Below, one piece after another: positions 35,231-47,368 of a stretch of 64,000 bases of DNA; position 1 is the first letter of the stretch; each line of letters opens with the position of its first letter. A program made the translations under genes and the position numbers. The stretch spans positions 105,352,480 through 105,416,479 of the forward strand of contig NC_064825.1 in the NCBI RefSeq assembly GCF_024166365.1, read 5' to 3'. The notes under the pieces are model-generated. The model had not been told where the DNA came from. It made no database searches and was given only the letters and a program-made list of their open reading frames with translations. Source of the stretch: Elephas maximus indicus. Its lineage: Eukaryota; Chordata; Mammalia; Proboscidea; Elephantidae.

Positions 35231-36559
35231 TTTGCTACTCTTAGGGCTTTATAGTGCTTTTATGTTAAAACCAAGGTTGCAAATACACAAAAATAGCAAT
35301 CCAAATATTTTCAGAAATCTAAGAGAACATAAAGGTCATCAAAGTCCCACCAAATCAGGATTCTAACAATGATTAAGGTTAAAAAAAAGCAAATAGAAAG
35401 TGTCACCAGATTTGAAACATAATCTATTTTATTTACCTTAGCTGAACACTTCAATGTTATTAACTTTGGTGTGAAATGGGGTACTGTATTGCATAATTCC
35501 AGGGAGGGCATAAATAATAAGAAAGATGGTATCACCTGAAGTTGTACAAGATGGCAGCTCTGTGAAAGTTGACTGTATTGGCCACATTCTGAGTCATATT
35601 TGATAATTGTGAATTGTTTCAGGACACTGGCAAGCTCACATTTCTATGTTTATTAAGCATCTACTGTCAGTTGATATTTTTAGATAATGCATAATAATTA
35701 TATTCAACCATGGTACCTTGTATCTTAAAGCAGTTCACTTATTTCTTTACAACAAAAGAAAATATTGTGAAATTTGCTTACACAGGAAAAGAAAAAAAAG
35801 AAGTGATAGACATAAGCCAGGGAATCTACTCAACATTCCAGATAATTTCTTGTTTATTCTGAACCCTCACTGGGAGTAGACAGAAATAGCCTTTTTCACT
35901 TTTCTTGTAAAGTATGATCACGCCTTAAGCTGCACTCATTAAAATAAAGCATTCCTGATATTGAGCAAAGTGCTGTTAGTTGATACATTTCAATGACTTT
36001 TCATATTTCTTTGTAATTTTTTACATTATGATTCCAATACTACAGTACCCAATGTACTTCCTATGCTAGACGTTATTGAGACAAAGATCCAACAACCTCA
36101 CTAATTGTTAGTAAATGTCCACCAAGTAATCTCATGAAGTTGATGCCTTTATGTTACTCAAGAGCTTTGCTACAATTACCTACTTTTCTGGTGCACATTT
36201 GGAAGAGGCAAAGTCATTCTTGATCTTATTCTTCTAATTTCTTTCCAAACTAATTTTCCCCTCAAGCATTTTCCTGTCTCCTGGGATGCCAAATTCACTC
36301 TATCTACACTCTAATTAGGCAAGACCCATACTTTTCCTACCAAAACATGACTGTCCCTCCAGGCTATCTAGTCTAACTTCCTTTCCACCCTTCCCATTAA
36401 AACTGAACCATGGTGGCTATATTCTCATTAAAAATTGGATAAGCTATTTAACCTCCCAAAGGTATTTATGTTTAATTGAAGATGGATTCCTTAGATCATG
36501 GGGAAAAAATTATTTAAGGCAGAATTTAAGACATCAGAAGGAAGCAAGTTGGGAAAAAA
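35231..36559. other. intergenic, single-copy in this window
   Basis: Not found in units B or C. In unit B the corresponding stretch is missing where the L1 begins (53090). AT-rich, no gene supported. Confidence 0.5.
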
Positions 36560-37894
36560 AAAAAAAAAAAGGTACCTAAACAAATTCCCTAATGTCACTA
36601 GTGCCATTAACAAAATGCAAACATTTACTTATAAGCACACTTTCTTCAGAAAATAGTTGTCTTGCCCTAGGGCATGGGCTCTTTGAAAAAATATACTGAT
36701 ACCAGTGTACATTAAATTTCATTGCAAGACAGCAAGTTTTAATTATAAAAAGAATATTCACTGAAATATCTGATGAAAATTTCACCTTTAATTTTCCAAA
36801 AAATATGTTGAAATTTATTGTACATAAGGCATTGCTAAAAATCAAAATTTATACTTAAGAAATTTTGAAACTTCTTACAATCAAATGGTGAATAGGCTGT
36901 GCTTAGAAAAGTCTTTTGGTGTGTAAGGAACACATAAAAAATACTCAAGTAATAGAGGCACAGTTACAGGAATTTTTACAAAACAAAAATACCTTGAAAC
37001 TTGCATAACTTGCATACAGACCAAGAAACAAAATATTGCCTTTCTACATCTTCCTTCTTAAGTCATAAGCCCACTATCTGCAGGGTTAACTACTTTCCTA
37101 ACTTTCATTGTGATGGATTGTTTTCTGACTCATACATGAGTGTATACTTAGAGTATGTGCTGTTTTCAACATCGTGTTTGCAAGAGCCTTCCTTGTTGTT
37201 GCATGCAGTTGTAGGAAATTCATTTTCATTGTTGTATGGTGGATATTCCATTGTATAAATTATATCATCATTTATTTATCTATTCTAATGTTGATAGGCA
37301 GTTGAATTGTTTTCCTTTTTTCTATTACCAATAATATCTTTGTGAACATTCTTATGCATGTCTTTTGGTGGAGATGTACACATTTCTCTTTGGTGGTAAA
37401 CTAGGAATTGGAATACAATATATACACTCAGATTTACTAGGTACTGCCAAACTGTTTTCCTAAGTAGGAGACGCTTCACCAATGTATGAAACATCTGGTT
37501 GGTCCACACAATCACCGATCCTTAATATGACTGTTATTTTAAGTTTGGCCATTAAGTAGAACATGTTATTTTATTCATGACTAAGAAGGTTAGATATCCA
37601 CTTTTATGAAGTGTCCATTAAAATAAAAATGTGGAGTAAGAGACAGGTTAAATGTGTTTATCTTAGTGGTACTGGGAATCTTGCATCACATGCTATTTTA
37701 CTGTTATCATTGTCACTGCCATTTCAGGTAAAACTGGCCTAGAGATGCAACACAGTCCTTTGGATAAATATCATACCACCCTCTTGTTTTATTTATGTAT
37801 TTAATCTCTCCTAAATAAATTTAAAGCAGTAATAGCATAATGTATATGTAGATACAGAACATGCCAGCTGGAAAGCACAATAAAGATTATCCAG

Positions 37895-37995
37895 TTAACA
37901 CCTCTCTTTTCACAGAGAAGGAACTAAGGCCCAAAGAAAACAGGACTTGTTAAAGGTCACACTTACTGTAAATTTAGACAGAGACTCAGACCCAT
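37895..37995 (-). repeat. MIR-like relic
   Basis: cagagaaggaactaaggccc, then gacttgttaaaggtcacac: the antisense MIR pattern, within unit D. Confidence 0.5.
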
Positions 37996-38184
37996 TTTTC
38001 CCCCTATTACTTTCCTAGTTCATAATATGTTTCTACAGTGAATATCAAACTACCTTAGAATTACTGCACTTAATAGTGAAAAACACACTGGATTATTGAA
38101 CATTATTACCTTTTCAGTTTATCAAATTTTTCTAGCTAGGTTATCACCAATATGTAGCTAGTGGTTAGTATTATCATACCTATA

Positions 38185-38235
38185 TCACTATGAGCCAGAA
38201 CCGACTTAATGGTACCTAACAACAACAACAACATA
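38185..38235 (+). mobile_element. RTE 3' end fragment
   Basis: cactatgagccagaaccgac, then atggtacctaac and (AAC)n: only the last 50 bases of an RTE, severely 5'-truncated. Confidence 0.8.
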
Positions 38236-39036
38236 CTCTAATCTATAATGGCTGTGTTATGCTTGTGTTTAGGTATACTGGTGCTGTGCAGAAGGAAGCA
38301 GCTAAGATTAAAAAAAAAAAAAAAAAGGCCAAAAATATTAATTCATTATAAACAGGGATGGCTAATGTCTTATTTCTTATTAATGTCTAAAATATTATTA
38401 AATAATATTTAGATGGTGGGAAGATGAGAAGCATAAGAGTTGGAAAGACAGAGTGAAGGAAAAGGGTAGGTTTGAATTAGAGTAGGATAGATTAAAATAT
38501 TTGAATATTAGCTTTCCCTATAGAAGACCAAGATAGAAAGGTCTTATAAGTCATCTGCCCAAACCCCTAGTTGAATCATGAATTCCCCAAACAATGTGTC
38601 TAATGAGGGATTATTCATCCTCTACTTGTACAAATTTAGGCATAGGGATCTTATAAATTTTATAAATCAGCTTATTCCATTTAGGTACTCTTTTATTGAG
38701 CTTAAAATGCTTTATTGAATGAAATTAAAGTATCCTGTTTAGAATTAGAATGCATCATCATAATTCCATGAGTTTATAGGGGTCAATATGCAGTTAAAAT
38801 TTGACTTTAAACACACTACAATCATCATATGGGAGAGCTATGTGCTAGCTAGATTGTAGCTTTGTACCTTCTGATATAGAGGAAACTCATTAGACCCTTC
38901 TTTGCTTGGCATTTAATATGATTTGAAAGAACGCCTGCATGCTGCTATTCAAGACAGCAACTAGTTCACAGGTAACATTTCCAAAAAAGCAAGGATTAAT
39001 TGAGAAGGCATTAGGTCCAAAAGAAGCATCAGCCAT

Positions 39037-39572
39037 TGTCTTAGGCTGTGCTCTCTAGAGAAGCAAAACTAGTAAAACACATAAGTATATATAGAGATTT
39101 ATACCAAGGATATGGCTCACACGATCGTAGAGGCTGGAAGGTCCCAAGTCCCTGGGTCAGGATAGATGCTTCCCCCCGGTTCACATAGCCACAGGGGCTA
39201 GTGAACCCAAGATCAATAGGTTAGAGAAGTGGGCTTTTGCTCACAGATTGTGAAGATCCATGAATCCCAACATTGGCAGGCAAGACTGCAGGTAAGCCGC
39301 AAGCTCAAGTCCCGAGAACCAGAGATCAGACAAACAGGATCCAGAAGGAGCAAAAGCCCTCCAAGTCCTGCTGGAATGTCCACATGTACTTGATGTAGGC
39401 TACACACCCAATGAACCTCTCTTCAACTGAAGGGCTGCTCAACAAAGTCCTCATCATAGAGGTGGTAACATTATATCAAATCTCCTTATGAAAGGAATAA
39501 CTACATCATACAACTGTCAAACCACTGAGAATCAAGACCCAGGCAAGACGACACACAACCTTAACCATCACA
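39037..39572 (-). mobile_element. solitary ERVL-type LTR fossil (MLT2-like)
   Basis: tgtcttaggctgtgctctct start, a ggctcacacgatcgtagagg core and a ccttaaccatcaca end resemble MLT2 LTRs in reverse. Five-base flanks gccat and cccat nearly match. It is non-coding and broken. The family call is from memory. Confidence 0.55.
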
Positions 39573-39604
39573 CCCATCCTTTTTATTTTTTTTCCTACCT
39601 TCAT

Positions 39605-40540
39605 ACTCATCCTACCATGTGAAAATAAATTTTTCTTTGTTAAAGCCATCCACCTGTGGTATTTCTGTTATAACAGCACTAGATAACTAAGACATAATTT
39701 GGTACCAAAAGTAGAGTGATGCTCTAACAGGTACCTAAAATGTGGAAGAAGTTTTGAAACTGTGAATGGATAGAAGACTTCGAAGGAAGTGAAGAAAACT
39801 ATTAACACCAGAGAAGGCGTAGATGACGAGAAACATCAGCAGAGGCCCGGCAGCAACAGCGAACTGGCAGCAGCTGAACCAGGAGACTAGCTCCAGATAT
39901 GCTGGAGTCGACCCATGGAGCAAGACAGCTCAGTTCCTGTGGGAAGGAGGCTTTCTGGCAGAGTGGGGCACCTCCAGGCATTTATCTGTGGAGCTACTGA
40001 GCTTTGGAACACTTGCCCCAACAGGCAGAAGAGGGCATGAAACCTGAGGGCCGAGAGGCCAAGGAACACAGGAAGCCAAGCTGCCTCAGTCTCAAAAGGT
40101 ATGGTAAAGACCTCTGGGGTTTCAAAGAGTGGAGCCATTGCCTCTGGTGTTTCTAATAGTGTAGTCACCACTCAGATGGACTAGGAGAATGGGGTACCTA
40201 AAACCGAGGGAGCAGAACTGTCATTCCAAGTGGGCCTGGAAGGCAATGCTGAACCACAGGGCCAAGGGACCTCCACTTAGAATCTGGAGAGTGTGGCTAA
40301 TACGTAGAGCCTGGAAGACAGAGCTAATGTGTAAATGGTAATATAGAACAAAGGATTATTTGTGAAGCCTTGAGGGCTAAAGTAATGTGTTCTGCTCACT
40401 TGCTTGGTACCTATTATGCCCTCTTTCTCTCCGATTTCTCCCATTTGTAATGGAAATGTCTACTCTAAGTAACCTATAAGTTTTTGTTTTTTTTTTTGAC
40501 TTGGTATTTTGTATGCTCTCACTTTCAATGTCCTTTTTTA
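39605..40540 (+). mobile_element. MaLR-type fossil: LTR end plus internal region
   Basis: About 90 bases (39605-39694) match the 3' end of the LTR at 22832-23444 (atttctgttataacagcact and a CA end). It continues into non-coding internal sequence (gaattggtaccaggag-like start, near 39697), as expected of MaLR elements. The right border is uncertain. Open frames within it are not host genes. Confidence 0.6.
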
Positions 40541-40723
40541 TTACTAGCTGCACTGATCTCTTTCCAAAAGGGTACAGGGCCTTCTTGGCAGTCTTGGTCT
40601 ACCTCTTCTTCTTTGTTCTCTTGGGAGACGGCTTTCAGCCTACAAGGTAGTAAGTAGCTAGGAAGGCTGCCTGGCACTTTTGGCCTGTAACTTCTTCTTA
40701 CTGCTTATCTCGGTCAGAGTACA

Positions 40724-41096
40724 TGTGACAGGCCAGTTCCACTAGCCGAGAGATTTTTATATAAGTTTTTTTGCCTGTTGTAAACAAAAAGATTAGAGTC
40801 CAGATGTCTGGCATGCATATCTTTAGTTTAATAAAGAGTTTCTTGCAGTTGTTTTGTGATGTGTACACATGCAACCATCTGTGGGCTGTATGCTTGAAGA
40901 TGCTATGTAATCCTTGCAAAAATGATATATAAGCTCTGATGCAGAAACTGCTTTTTGGAATTCCGTAAAGACAGCCTGTGTTGTTGCTGGACTTTCCTTT
41001 GGTGTCAACTCTTAATAAACTTTCTCTCTCTTTCTGACCTGGAGTAAGCTTCATTGGCTCAACTGCTCCGGGGCACGGACTCAAATTTCATAACAC
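40724..41096 (+). mobile_element. ERV LTR fossil, probably class I
   Basis: A tgtgacagg start, a TATA-like gatatataagc at about 40925, an AATAAA signal near 41014 and a CT-rich U5-like end near 41095, in the order of a retroviral LTR. Solitary and non-coding. The left border is approximate. Its right edge abuts the OR pseudogene. Confidence 0.55.
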
Positions 41097-41509
41097 AGAC
41101 CGTCTTAGACATGGAAATTGTATAAAGAAGTAGATTGTAAATGGCTACATGACAGTCATAGACCATGACAGCAGACACGAGACATTCCACATTGGCAAAG
41201 GCCCTCAAAAAGTACATCTGGATGATACATAAATTATATGGAATCCTCTTCTGCACAGATAAGTAAACCGCCAACATTTTGGCAGAGACAGCGGAGGATT
41301 AGGAGATATTACAGAAAGACAGGTTGCTCAAATATGAGTGTGTGAAGTCTAGAATCCATCTTGATCAGTAGGAGCATCCCTAGATTTGCAATCACTGTTA
41401 TAACACAAACCAGGAGAAAGAGCACAAACAGCCCCTGCTGTACATCCTTTTTGTCAGAAAACCCTAAGAATATGAAGTCAATAAAGAAAGAGTGGTTCTC
41501 AGTGGCCAT
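41097..41509 (-). pseudogene. truncated OR5-like pseudogene
   Basis: Paralogue of the gene at 14258-15196. It begins with an ATG at 41509 and an N-terminus almost like that gene's (ATENHSFFIDFIFLGFSDKK), runs through VIANLGMLLLIKMDSRLHT, loses part of TM2 by a small deletion and frameshift, and resumes with KRIPYNLCIIQMYF to NLLLYTISMS. It stops abruptly at the LTR at 41096, so everything after TM3 is gone. The DRY position reads DCH. The splice-acceptor flank is retained upstream. Confidence 0.92.
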
Positions 41510-41757
41510 CACTTAGATCTATGAAATCCCTGAAAGAAGGAAGTGGAAGTGAAAGGTTAGCACCATTTTACTGTCTTCATATTTTAACCTCGGGTCCTTT
41601 GCCTCTTTTTGTAATTAAAAATAATTGAAGGAAAAATTCTAGAAATTGCTTGCAGTGAACCCACTCAACTGGAAATATTTCTATTGTGATGCAAATCTAT
41701 TAAATAATAATGACAATAATATCTTTTACATTTTCATAGCTCTGTGCAGATTTCTTA

Positions 41758-41955
41758 AGGTCTTTAGGGGGCAAAAAGGATTAAACACTCATTTATTAAC
41801 CTAAAAGTTGGCACCATGGGAGAAAGGCCTGGCAATCTGCTTCCATAAAGTTTACAGTCAAGAAACTCTATGGAACAGAGTTCTACTCCACAGCACTTGG
41901 GATCACCATGAGTCAGTTCAACTCAATCGCAGTGAGTTAGGTTTGGTTTTACACA
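41758..41955 (+). repeat. AfroSINE (long), shared with unit A
   Basis: gagaaaggcctggcaatctg and cacttgggatcaccatgagt. The counterpart of 15447-15640, in the same place upstream of the paralogous OR. Confidence 0.85.
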
Positions 41956-42432
41956 GAGACTACAGTACACTTTTATCTAAATTACATCATGTTATTTCCA
42001 CATAGGCTAGCATAGACTAAAGCCTTTGATGTTTTCTCCATTTCTGTAGACTTCTAGGAAGAAATGTAGAAGGATTAGTTCAGGCCATCTGACCAAGTTC
42101 CTATTTGAAGCATAAGATCCCTAAAAAAAATTTGTCCTTGAACAAACTCAGGGAGATGATGTCTGCAATTAATCACATTGTTTAATCCATTTAAGATATC
42201 CATTTATTCAGCTTAAAATGAATCCTTTATTTGGCTTAAAATTTCCTTTTCTTCAATTCCAACTCACTAGTTGTGATTAAAGATGCCCATATGCAAATTA
42301 AATCAGTCTTTTGATGGTGTAATATATAACTGTGATATGGAAGATAGATGCAGTGAATGTACCTTCTGAATTAGAGAAAGTCCACTGGACCTAGTACCCA
42401 CCAAACATTGTTTGGACATTAATATATATAAG

Positions 42433-44560
42433 AGGTCATTGAAAAGGCAGGAAAGAAAGAAAAGATCAAGATGGATGTCAGAGAAGACTCTACAACTTTC
42501 TCACGAACATCAAGTAGCTAAGTCAAAAGGAAGAAATGATGAAGTAAAAGAACTGAAAAGAAGGTTTTGAAGGGTGGCTCGAGAAGACAAAGTGAAGTGT
42601 TATAATGACATCTGCAAAGAGCTGGAGATAGAAAATCAGAAGGGAAGAACATGCTCTGTGTTTCTCAAGCAGAAAGAACTGAAGAAAAAATTCAAGCCTC
42701 GAGTTGCAATAGTGAAGGATTCCAGGAGGGAAATATTAAATGATGCAGGAAGCATCAAAAGAAGATGGAAGGAATACACAGAGTCATTATAACAAAAAGA
42801 ATTAGTCGATGTTCAACCATTTCAAGAGGTAGCATATAATCAGGAGCTAGTGGTATTGAAGGAAGAAGTCCAAACTGCTCTGAAGGCGTTGGTGAAAAAC
42901 AAGGCTCCAGGAATGGATGGAATATCAATTGAGATGTTTCAACAAATGGATGCAGCACTGGAGGTGCTCACACTTCTATCCCCAGAAATATGGAAGACAG
43001 TTTCCCCCCCAAATGACTGAAAGAGACCCATATTTATGCCTATTCCCAAGAAAAGTGATCCAACAGAATGCCAAAATTAGAGAACAATATCATTAATATC
43101 ACATGCAAACAAAATTTTGCTGAAGATTGTTCAAAAATTGCTGCAACAGTATATTGACAGGGAACTGCCAGAAATTCAGGCTGGTTTCAGAAGAGGACAT
43201 GGAAGCAGGGATATCATTGCTGACGTCAGATAGATCCTGACTGAAAGCAGAGAATACCAGAAGGATGTTTACCTGTGTTTTATTGACTATGCAAAGGCAT
43301 TCGACTATGTGGATCAAAACAAATTATGGACAATATTGTGAAGAATGGGAATTCCAGAACACTTAATCGTGCTCATGAGGAACCTTTACATGGATCAAGA
43401 GGCAGTTGTTCGGACAGAACAAGGGGATATTGATTGGTTTAAAGTCAGGAAAGGTATGCGTCAGGGTTGTATCCTTTCACCATACATATTCAATCTGTGG
43501 AAACCCTGGTGGCGTAGTGGTTACGTGCTACAGCTGCTAACCAAAGGGTCGGCAGTTCAAATCTGCCAGGCACTCCTTGGAAACTCTATGGGGCAGTTCT
43601 ACTCTGTCCTATAGGGTCTCTATGAGTCGGAATTGACTCGACGGCATTGGGTTTGGCTTTTTTTTTTTTTTTTTTTTGGTATTCAATCTGTATGCTGAGC
43701 AAATAACCTGAGAAACTGGGCTATATGAAGAAGAATGGGGCATCAAGTTTGGAGGAAGACTCATTAACAACCTGCGTTATGCAGATGACACAACCTTGCT
43801 TGCTGAAAGTGAAAAGGACTTGAAGCACTTGCTAATGAAGATCAAGGACCATAGCCTTCAGTACTGATTGCACCTCAACATAAAGAAAACAAAAATCCTC
43901 ACAACTGGACCAATGAGCAACATCATGATAAATGGAGAAAAGATTGAAGTTGTCAAGCATTTCATTTTACTTGGTTCCACAATCAACACCCATGGAAGTA
44001 GCAGTCAAGAAATTAGGTGACACATTGCATTGGGTAAATCTGCTGCAAAGGACCTCTTAAATGTGCTGAAAAGCAAAGATCACTTTGAAGACTAAGGTGG
44101 GCCTGACCCAAGCCATGGTATTTTCAACTGCCTCATATACATGTGACAGCTGGACAATGAATAAGGAAGACCAAAGAAGAATTGTCGTCTTTGAATTGTG
44201 GTGTTGGTGAAGAATATTGAATATACCATGGACTGCCAAAAGAACGAACATAACTGTCTAGGAAGAAGTACAACCAGAGTGCTCCTTAGAAGCAAGGATG
44301 GTAAGACTACGTCTTACATACTTTGCACATGTTGCCAGAAGGGATCAGTCCATGAAGAAGGACATCATGCTTGGGTAAGTACAGGGTCAGCAGAAAGGAG
44401 AAAGCCCCTCAATGAGGTGGATTGACACAGGGGCTGCAAAATTGAGCTCAAGCATTAAGATTGTAAGGATGGTGCAGGACGAGGCAGTGCTTCCTTTTGT
44501 TGTGTATAGGGTTGCTATGAGTCAGAATAGACACAATGGCACCTAACTAGAACAACAACT
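42433..44560 (+). mobile_element. RTE-clade LINE, 5'-truncated, private to unit B
   Basis: The sense frame retains KDSRREILNDAG, KNKAPGMDGISIEMFQQMD, DYAKAFDYVDQNKL and MGIPEHLIVLMRNLYMDQE, and the catalytic box YADDTTLLAES near 43776. The 5' end, including the endonuclease, is missing. Stops and frameshifts interrupt it. An AfroSINE sits in it at 43497-43678. Units A and C lack it near 27010 and 61820. Confidence 0.93.
43497..43678 (+). repeat. AfroSINE (short, young) nested in RTE
   Basis: ggaaaccctggtggcgtagt through to gactcgacggcattgggttt and a long T-tail. Flanked by the perfect direct repeat attcaatctg (43488-43497 and about 43682-43691), which is RTE target sequence. Confidence 0.95.
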
Positions 44561-44631
44561 TATGTAAACACATTTGCTTGCCATTCTTCTTTTCATAGGT
44601 AACAATTTTAAAATACTGTTGATTAATCTAA

Positions 44632-44702
44632 TGGGCAGTTCTACTCTGTCCTATAGGGTCGCTATGAGTAGGAATTGACTCCACGGCACTGGGTTTTTTG
44701 GG
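44632..44702 (+). repeat. AfroSINE 3' fragment
   Basis: gggcagttctactctgtcct to ggcactgggttttttgg. The 5' half is absent. Not present in units A or C at this point. Confidence 0.85.
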
Positions 44703-44992
44703 TGGCTTAATAGAAAAAATATTGTGGAAGAGGAAACCCTACAAACTTTTTCAAAACAATCTCTTCCCGTATACTTTTTTCTATCATCTTACCTTTACCA
44801 AATGTAGCACAGTGTACCACATAAGAAATGCTACTTGGAAAAGTAGAGGAGCTCTTGGGATTTACTGAAATCTGAAATGTTTTCTTAAAGTGATGTTTTA
44901 CAATGGCAGCTTTATTGCCTATGACATCGAGTGGCTTTTAGCTTCTCTATTTGTAATGAGTAATTAGAGTGTCCTTGAGTCTTGTATAACCC

Positions 44993-45142
44993 GTTGCCAT
45001 CCAGTTGATTCCAACTCATAGCGACCCTTTAGAACAGAGTAGAGCTGAACCTATAGAATTTCCAAGGAGCACTTGGTGGATTAGAACTGCTGACCTTTTG
45101 ATTAGTATCCATAGCTCTTACTACTATGTCACCATGGTTTCC
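44993..45142 (-). repeat. AfroSINE, shared by units A, B and C
   Basis: Reversed, from ccgttgccatccagttgatt to ctatgtcaccatggtttcc. Same site as 27360-27498 and 62340-62487. Confidence 0.9.
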
Positions 45143-46435
45143 TGAGTCTTGTATAGTCCTTTAAATATAAGGCTATATCCATGTTTCTGAACCAGCCTCT
45201 TGCTTGTTCTTGGCTATCAAAAAACTAGAACAGAGCCCAATGAAGTAGGCACACATCAAGAAACTACCCAAATGCATGCTCTTTAATTCTCAAGTAATTA
45301 ATGTGCATATCTTCACAGATCCATTACCTCTAATAACCACAACCATATTATGAACTTTATTACAAGGTGTAAAAAGAATATTCAAGGAATACACTATTCT
45401 CTCAGTTAATTCTGTTTTGACAGCCATGTAAACATAACTCAAAAACTGTTATCGAATATGTTGATTTTATCATGTATCTGTTTTCCCATTCTATGTCACG
45501 GACATAATGCAGGTGCTTGTTATAACAGGGATGAAACAGTCCTGATCACAGAATGCTCTTAATCTCAGTTTATATGCAATGATTTAACAAACCAAGTGAC
45601 AGATAAAATGAGGCCCTGAGGAGAGGGTAGCTTATGAACCAAGACTAGGAGAATTTGTCCAGGCCTGAGATGGGGTGAAGAGGGGTAATGAAAGAAAGGT
45701 AGGGGTGAGTTAAGAATTATAGCACAGGATAGGCTTCACCAAGGTCCTTCTCTTTGATCTTCAATATCTAATAATTTAGGCCTTCATTTCCTCCAAAAAG
45801 ACATAGTCATATCCACCTCAGGACCACTAATTGCTGACCCTCCTGCCTAGAATAAGTTCCTCTCCCCTACTTTGCAGCTCCTTTCATTATTTAGATCAGA
45901 AACTACATGTGCCCATTTCAAAGAAGTTTTCCTTCTTTTCACAGTAGATTGAGACATTTTACACTGGATTAAGAGCACCTTGCTTTTTCATTTCATGATG
46001 TTTTATAGTTTTTATGAATAATTTGAGTTATTAGCTAATTCAAGTTCACCATTTACACTGGATTATAGAATCCATTGCTATAGAAACCACTGGATTGATC
46101 ATAAAATACAAAATGTCAAGAAGTATAGTAGATGTTAAATAGGCTATCAATACTCCTGGAATAATTCAGTTAATGCATAAAAAACAAAAATAATTGAACA
46201 AATAAAATTTTTATACACTAGTAAGGAGACTGGGACATTTTCTAAAGTTAGTACTGTATTTAAAGTGAAGACACATAAGAAAGTATAGCATATTTAGGAA
46301 CCCACCCAGAAAAAGTACCTAATAATTGGTGTAGTAGAGAATTAGTATAAATACTCATTGTATTGAAGACTCTGAGACCACATTATCCTGTACCATATGA
46401 TTTGAAGAAAACTGTTTATGTGTGTGTATAACTAT
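45143..46435. repeat. 3' flank of OR5W, copy B
   Basis: Non-coding. Aligns along its length with 27500-28782 and 62488-63753. Confidence 0.75.
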
Positions 46436-47368
46436 TTAAAACAGCTTTTTATTTTGCAGTTTTTCCAGCGCCTCTTTCACATCCTTGTTCCGTAGACTAT
46501 AAATCAGAGGGTTTAACATGGGGATGACAAGGGTGTAAAACAACGAGGTCATCTTGTCTTGATCTAGAGAGTAGGCAGAACTTGGTCGGAAATATGTAAA
46601 GAGCACAGTTCCCTGGAAAATTGCAACAGCAGTTAAGTGGGAGGTGCAGTTGGAGAAAGCTTTGAACCTTCCCTCGGCAAAGCGGATCTTTAAGACTGAG
46701 AGGATGATGTCACAGTAAGAGACGAGAACCCAGGAAATGGTACTCAGTTCAATGAAGCCAAAAACAGTGAATATCACTAACTCATTGACCTGTGTATCTG
46801 AACAAGATAGCAACAGAAGTGGAGGAACGTCACAGAAGAAATGATTAATTTCATCTGACCCACAGAAACATAAGCGGAAAGTTAACGTGGTGTGTATCAA
46901 AGCGTCCACCATACTCACCAGGTAAACCCCAACCATGAGCACGGAGCACACCCTGCTGGACATGTTGACTGTAGAGAGCAAGGGGTTGCTAATGGCCTTG
47001 TACCTATCAAAGGCCATCACGGCCAGCAGGAGACACTCAGAATCTGTAAAGATACAAAATATGAAGAACTGCAGAGCACAGCCACAGAAGGAAATTGATT
47101 TGTCTTTGGTTAAAAGGTCCACCAGCATCCTGGGTCCAACTGCTGTGGAATAACAAAAGTCAGAGAAGGAGAGGTGGCTGAGGAAAAAGTACATTGGAGT
47201 TTGAAGCTGGGAGTCCATTCTAATTAAAATGATCATTCCAAGATTTGCCACAAGAATAATGAGATAAACAACCAGGAACAAGGTGAATATGGTTACTTTC
47301 ATCTCAGGGTTATTAGTAATTCCCACCAGGTGGAATTCAGTCAAGGAGGAGCAATTTTCTCCATCCAT
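46436..47368 (-). CDS. OR5W: olfactory receptor family 5 subfamily W, second copy (intact)
   Basis: An intact 310-residue paralogue of 28783-29715, with ATG at 47366-47368 and all OR landmarks: NCS sequon at 5, [41 protein letters not shown] and [19 protein letters not shown]. About 32 of 310 residues differ from copy A. Several changes fall on usually conserved positions: NPLLST for NPLLYT, SYCDI for SYCYI (an Asp in TM5) and KAFSNC for KAFSTC in TM6. The frame is open, but the substitutions suggest altered binding or relaxed constraint. Expected role as for copy A: an odorant GPCR of olfactory neurons. Confidence 0.93.
   Translation of the reverse strand: MDGENCSSLTEFHLVGITNNPEMKVTIFTLFLVVYLIILVANLGMIILIRMDSQLQTPMYFFLSHLSFSDFCYSTAVGPRMLVDLLTKDKSISFCGCALQFFIFCIFTDSECLLLAVMAFDRYKAISNPLLSTVNMSSRVCSVLMVGVYLVSMVDALIHTTLTFRLCFCGSDEINHFFCDVPPLLLLSCSDTQVNELVIFTVFGFIELSTISWVLVSYCDIILSVLKIRFAEGRFKAFSNCTSHLTAVAIFQGTVLFTYFRPSSAYSLDQDKMTSLFYTLVIPMLNPLIYSLRNKDVKEALEKLQNKKLF

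Larger units (their letters stand above)
36560..39030. repeat. segmental duplication unit D (module without OR gene)
   Basis: A diverged copy of the flanking module: 36580-36680 aligns with 18640-18730, 37300-37520 with 25020-25330, 37640-38000 with 25420-25960 and 38480-39020 with 26560-27080. No OR5W gene or remnant follows; LTR fossils and the OR pseudogene of unit B come next. It lacks the big RTE insertions of unit A. Confidence 0.6.
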
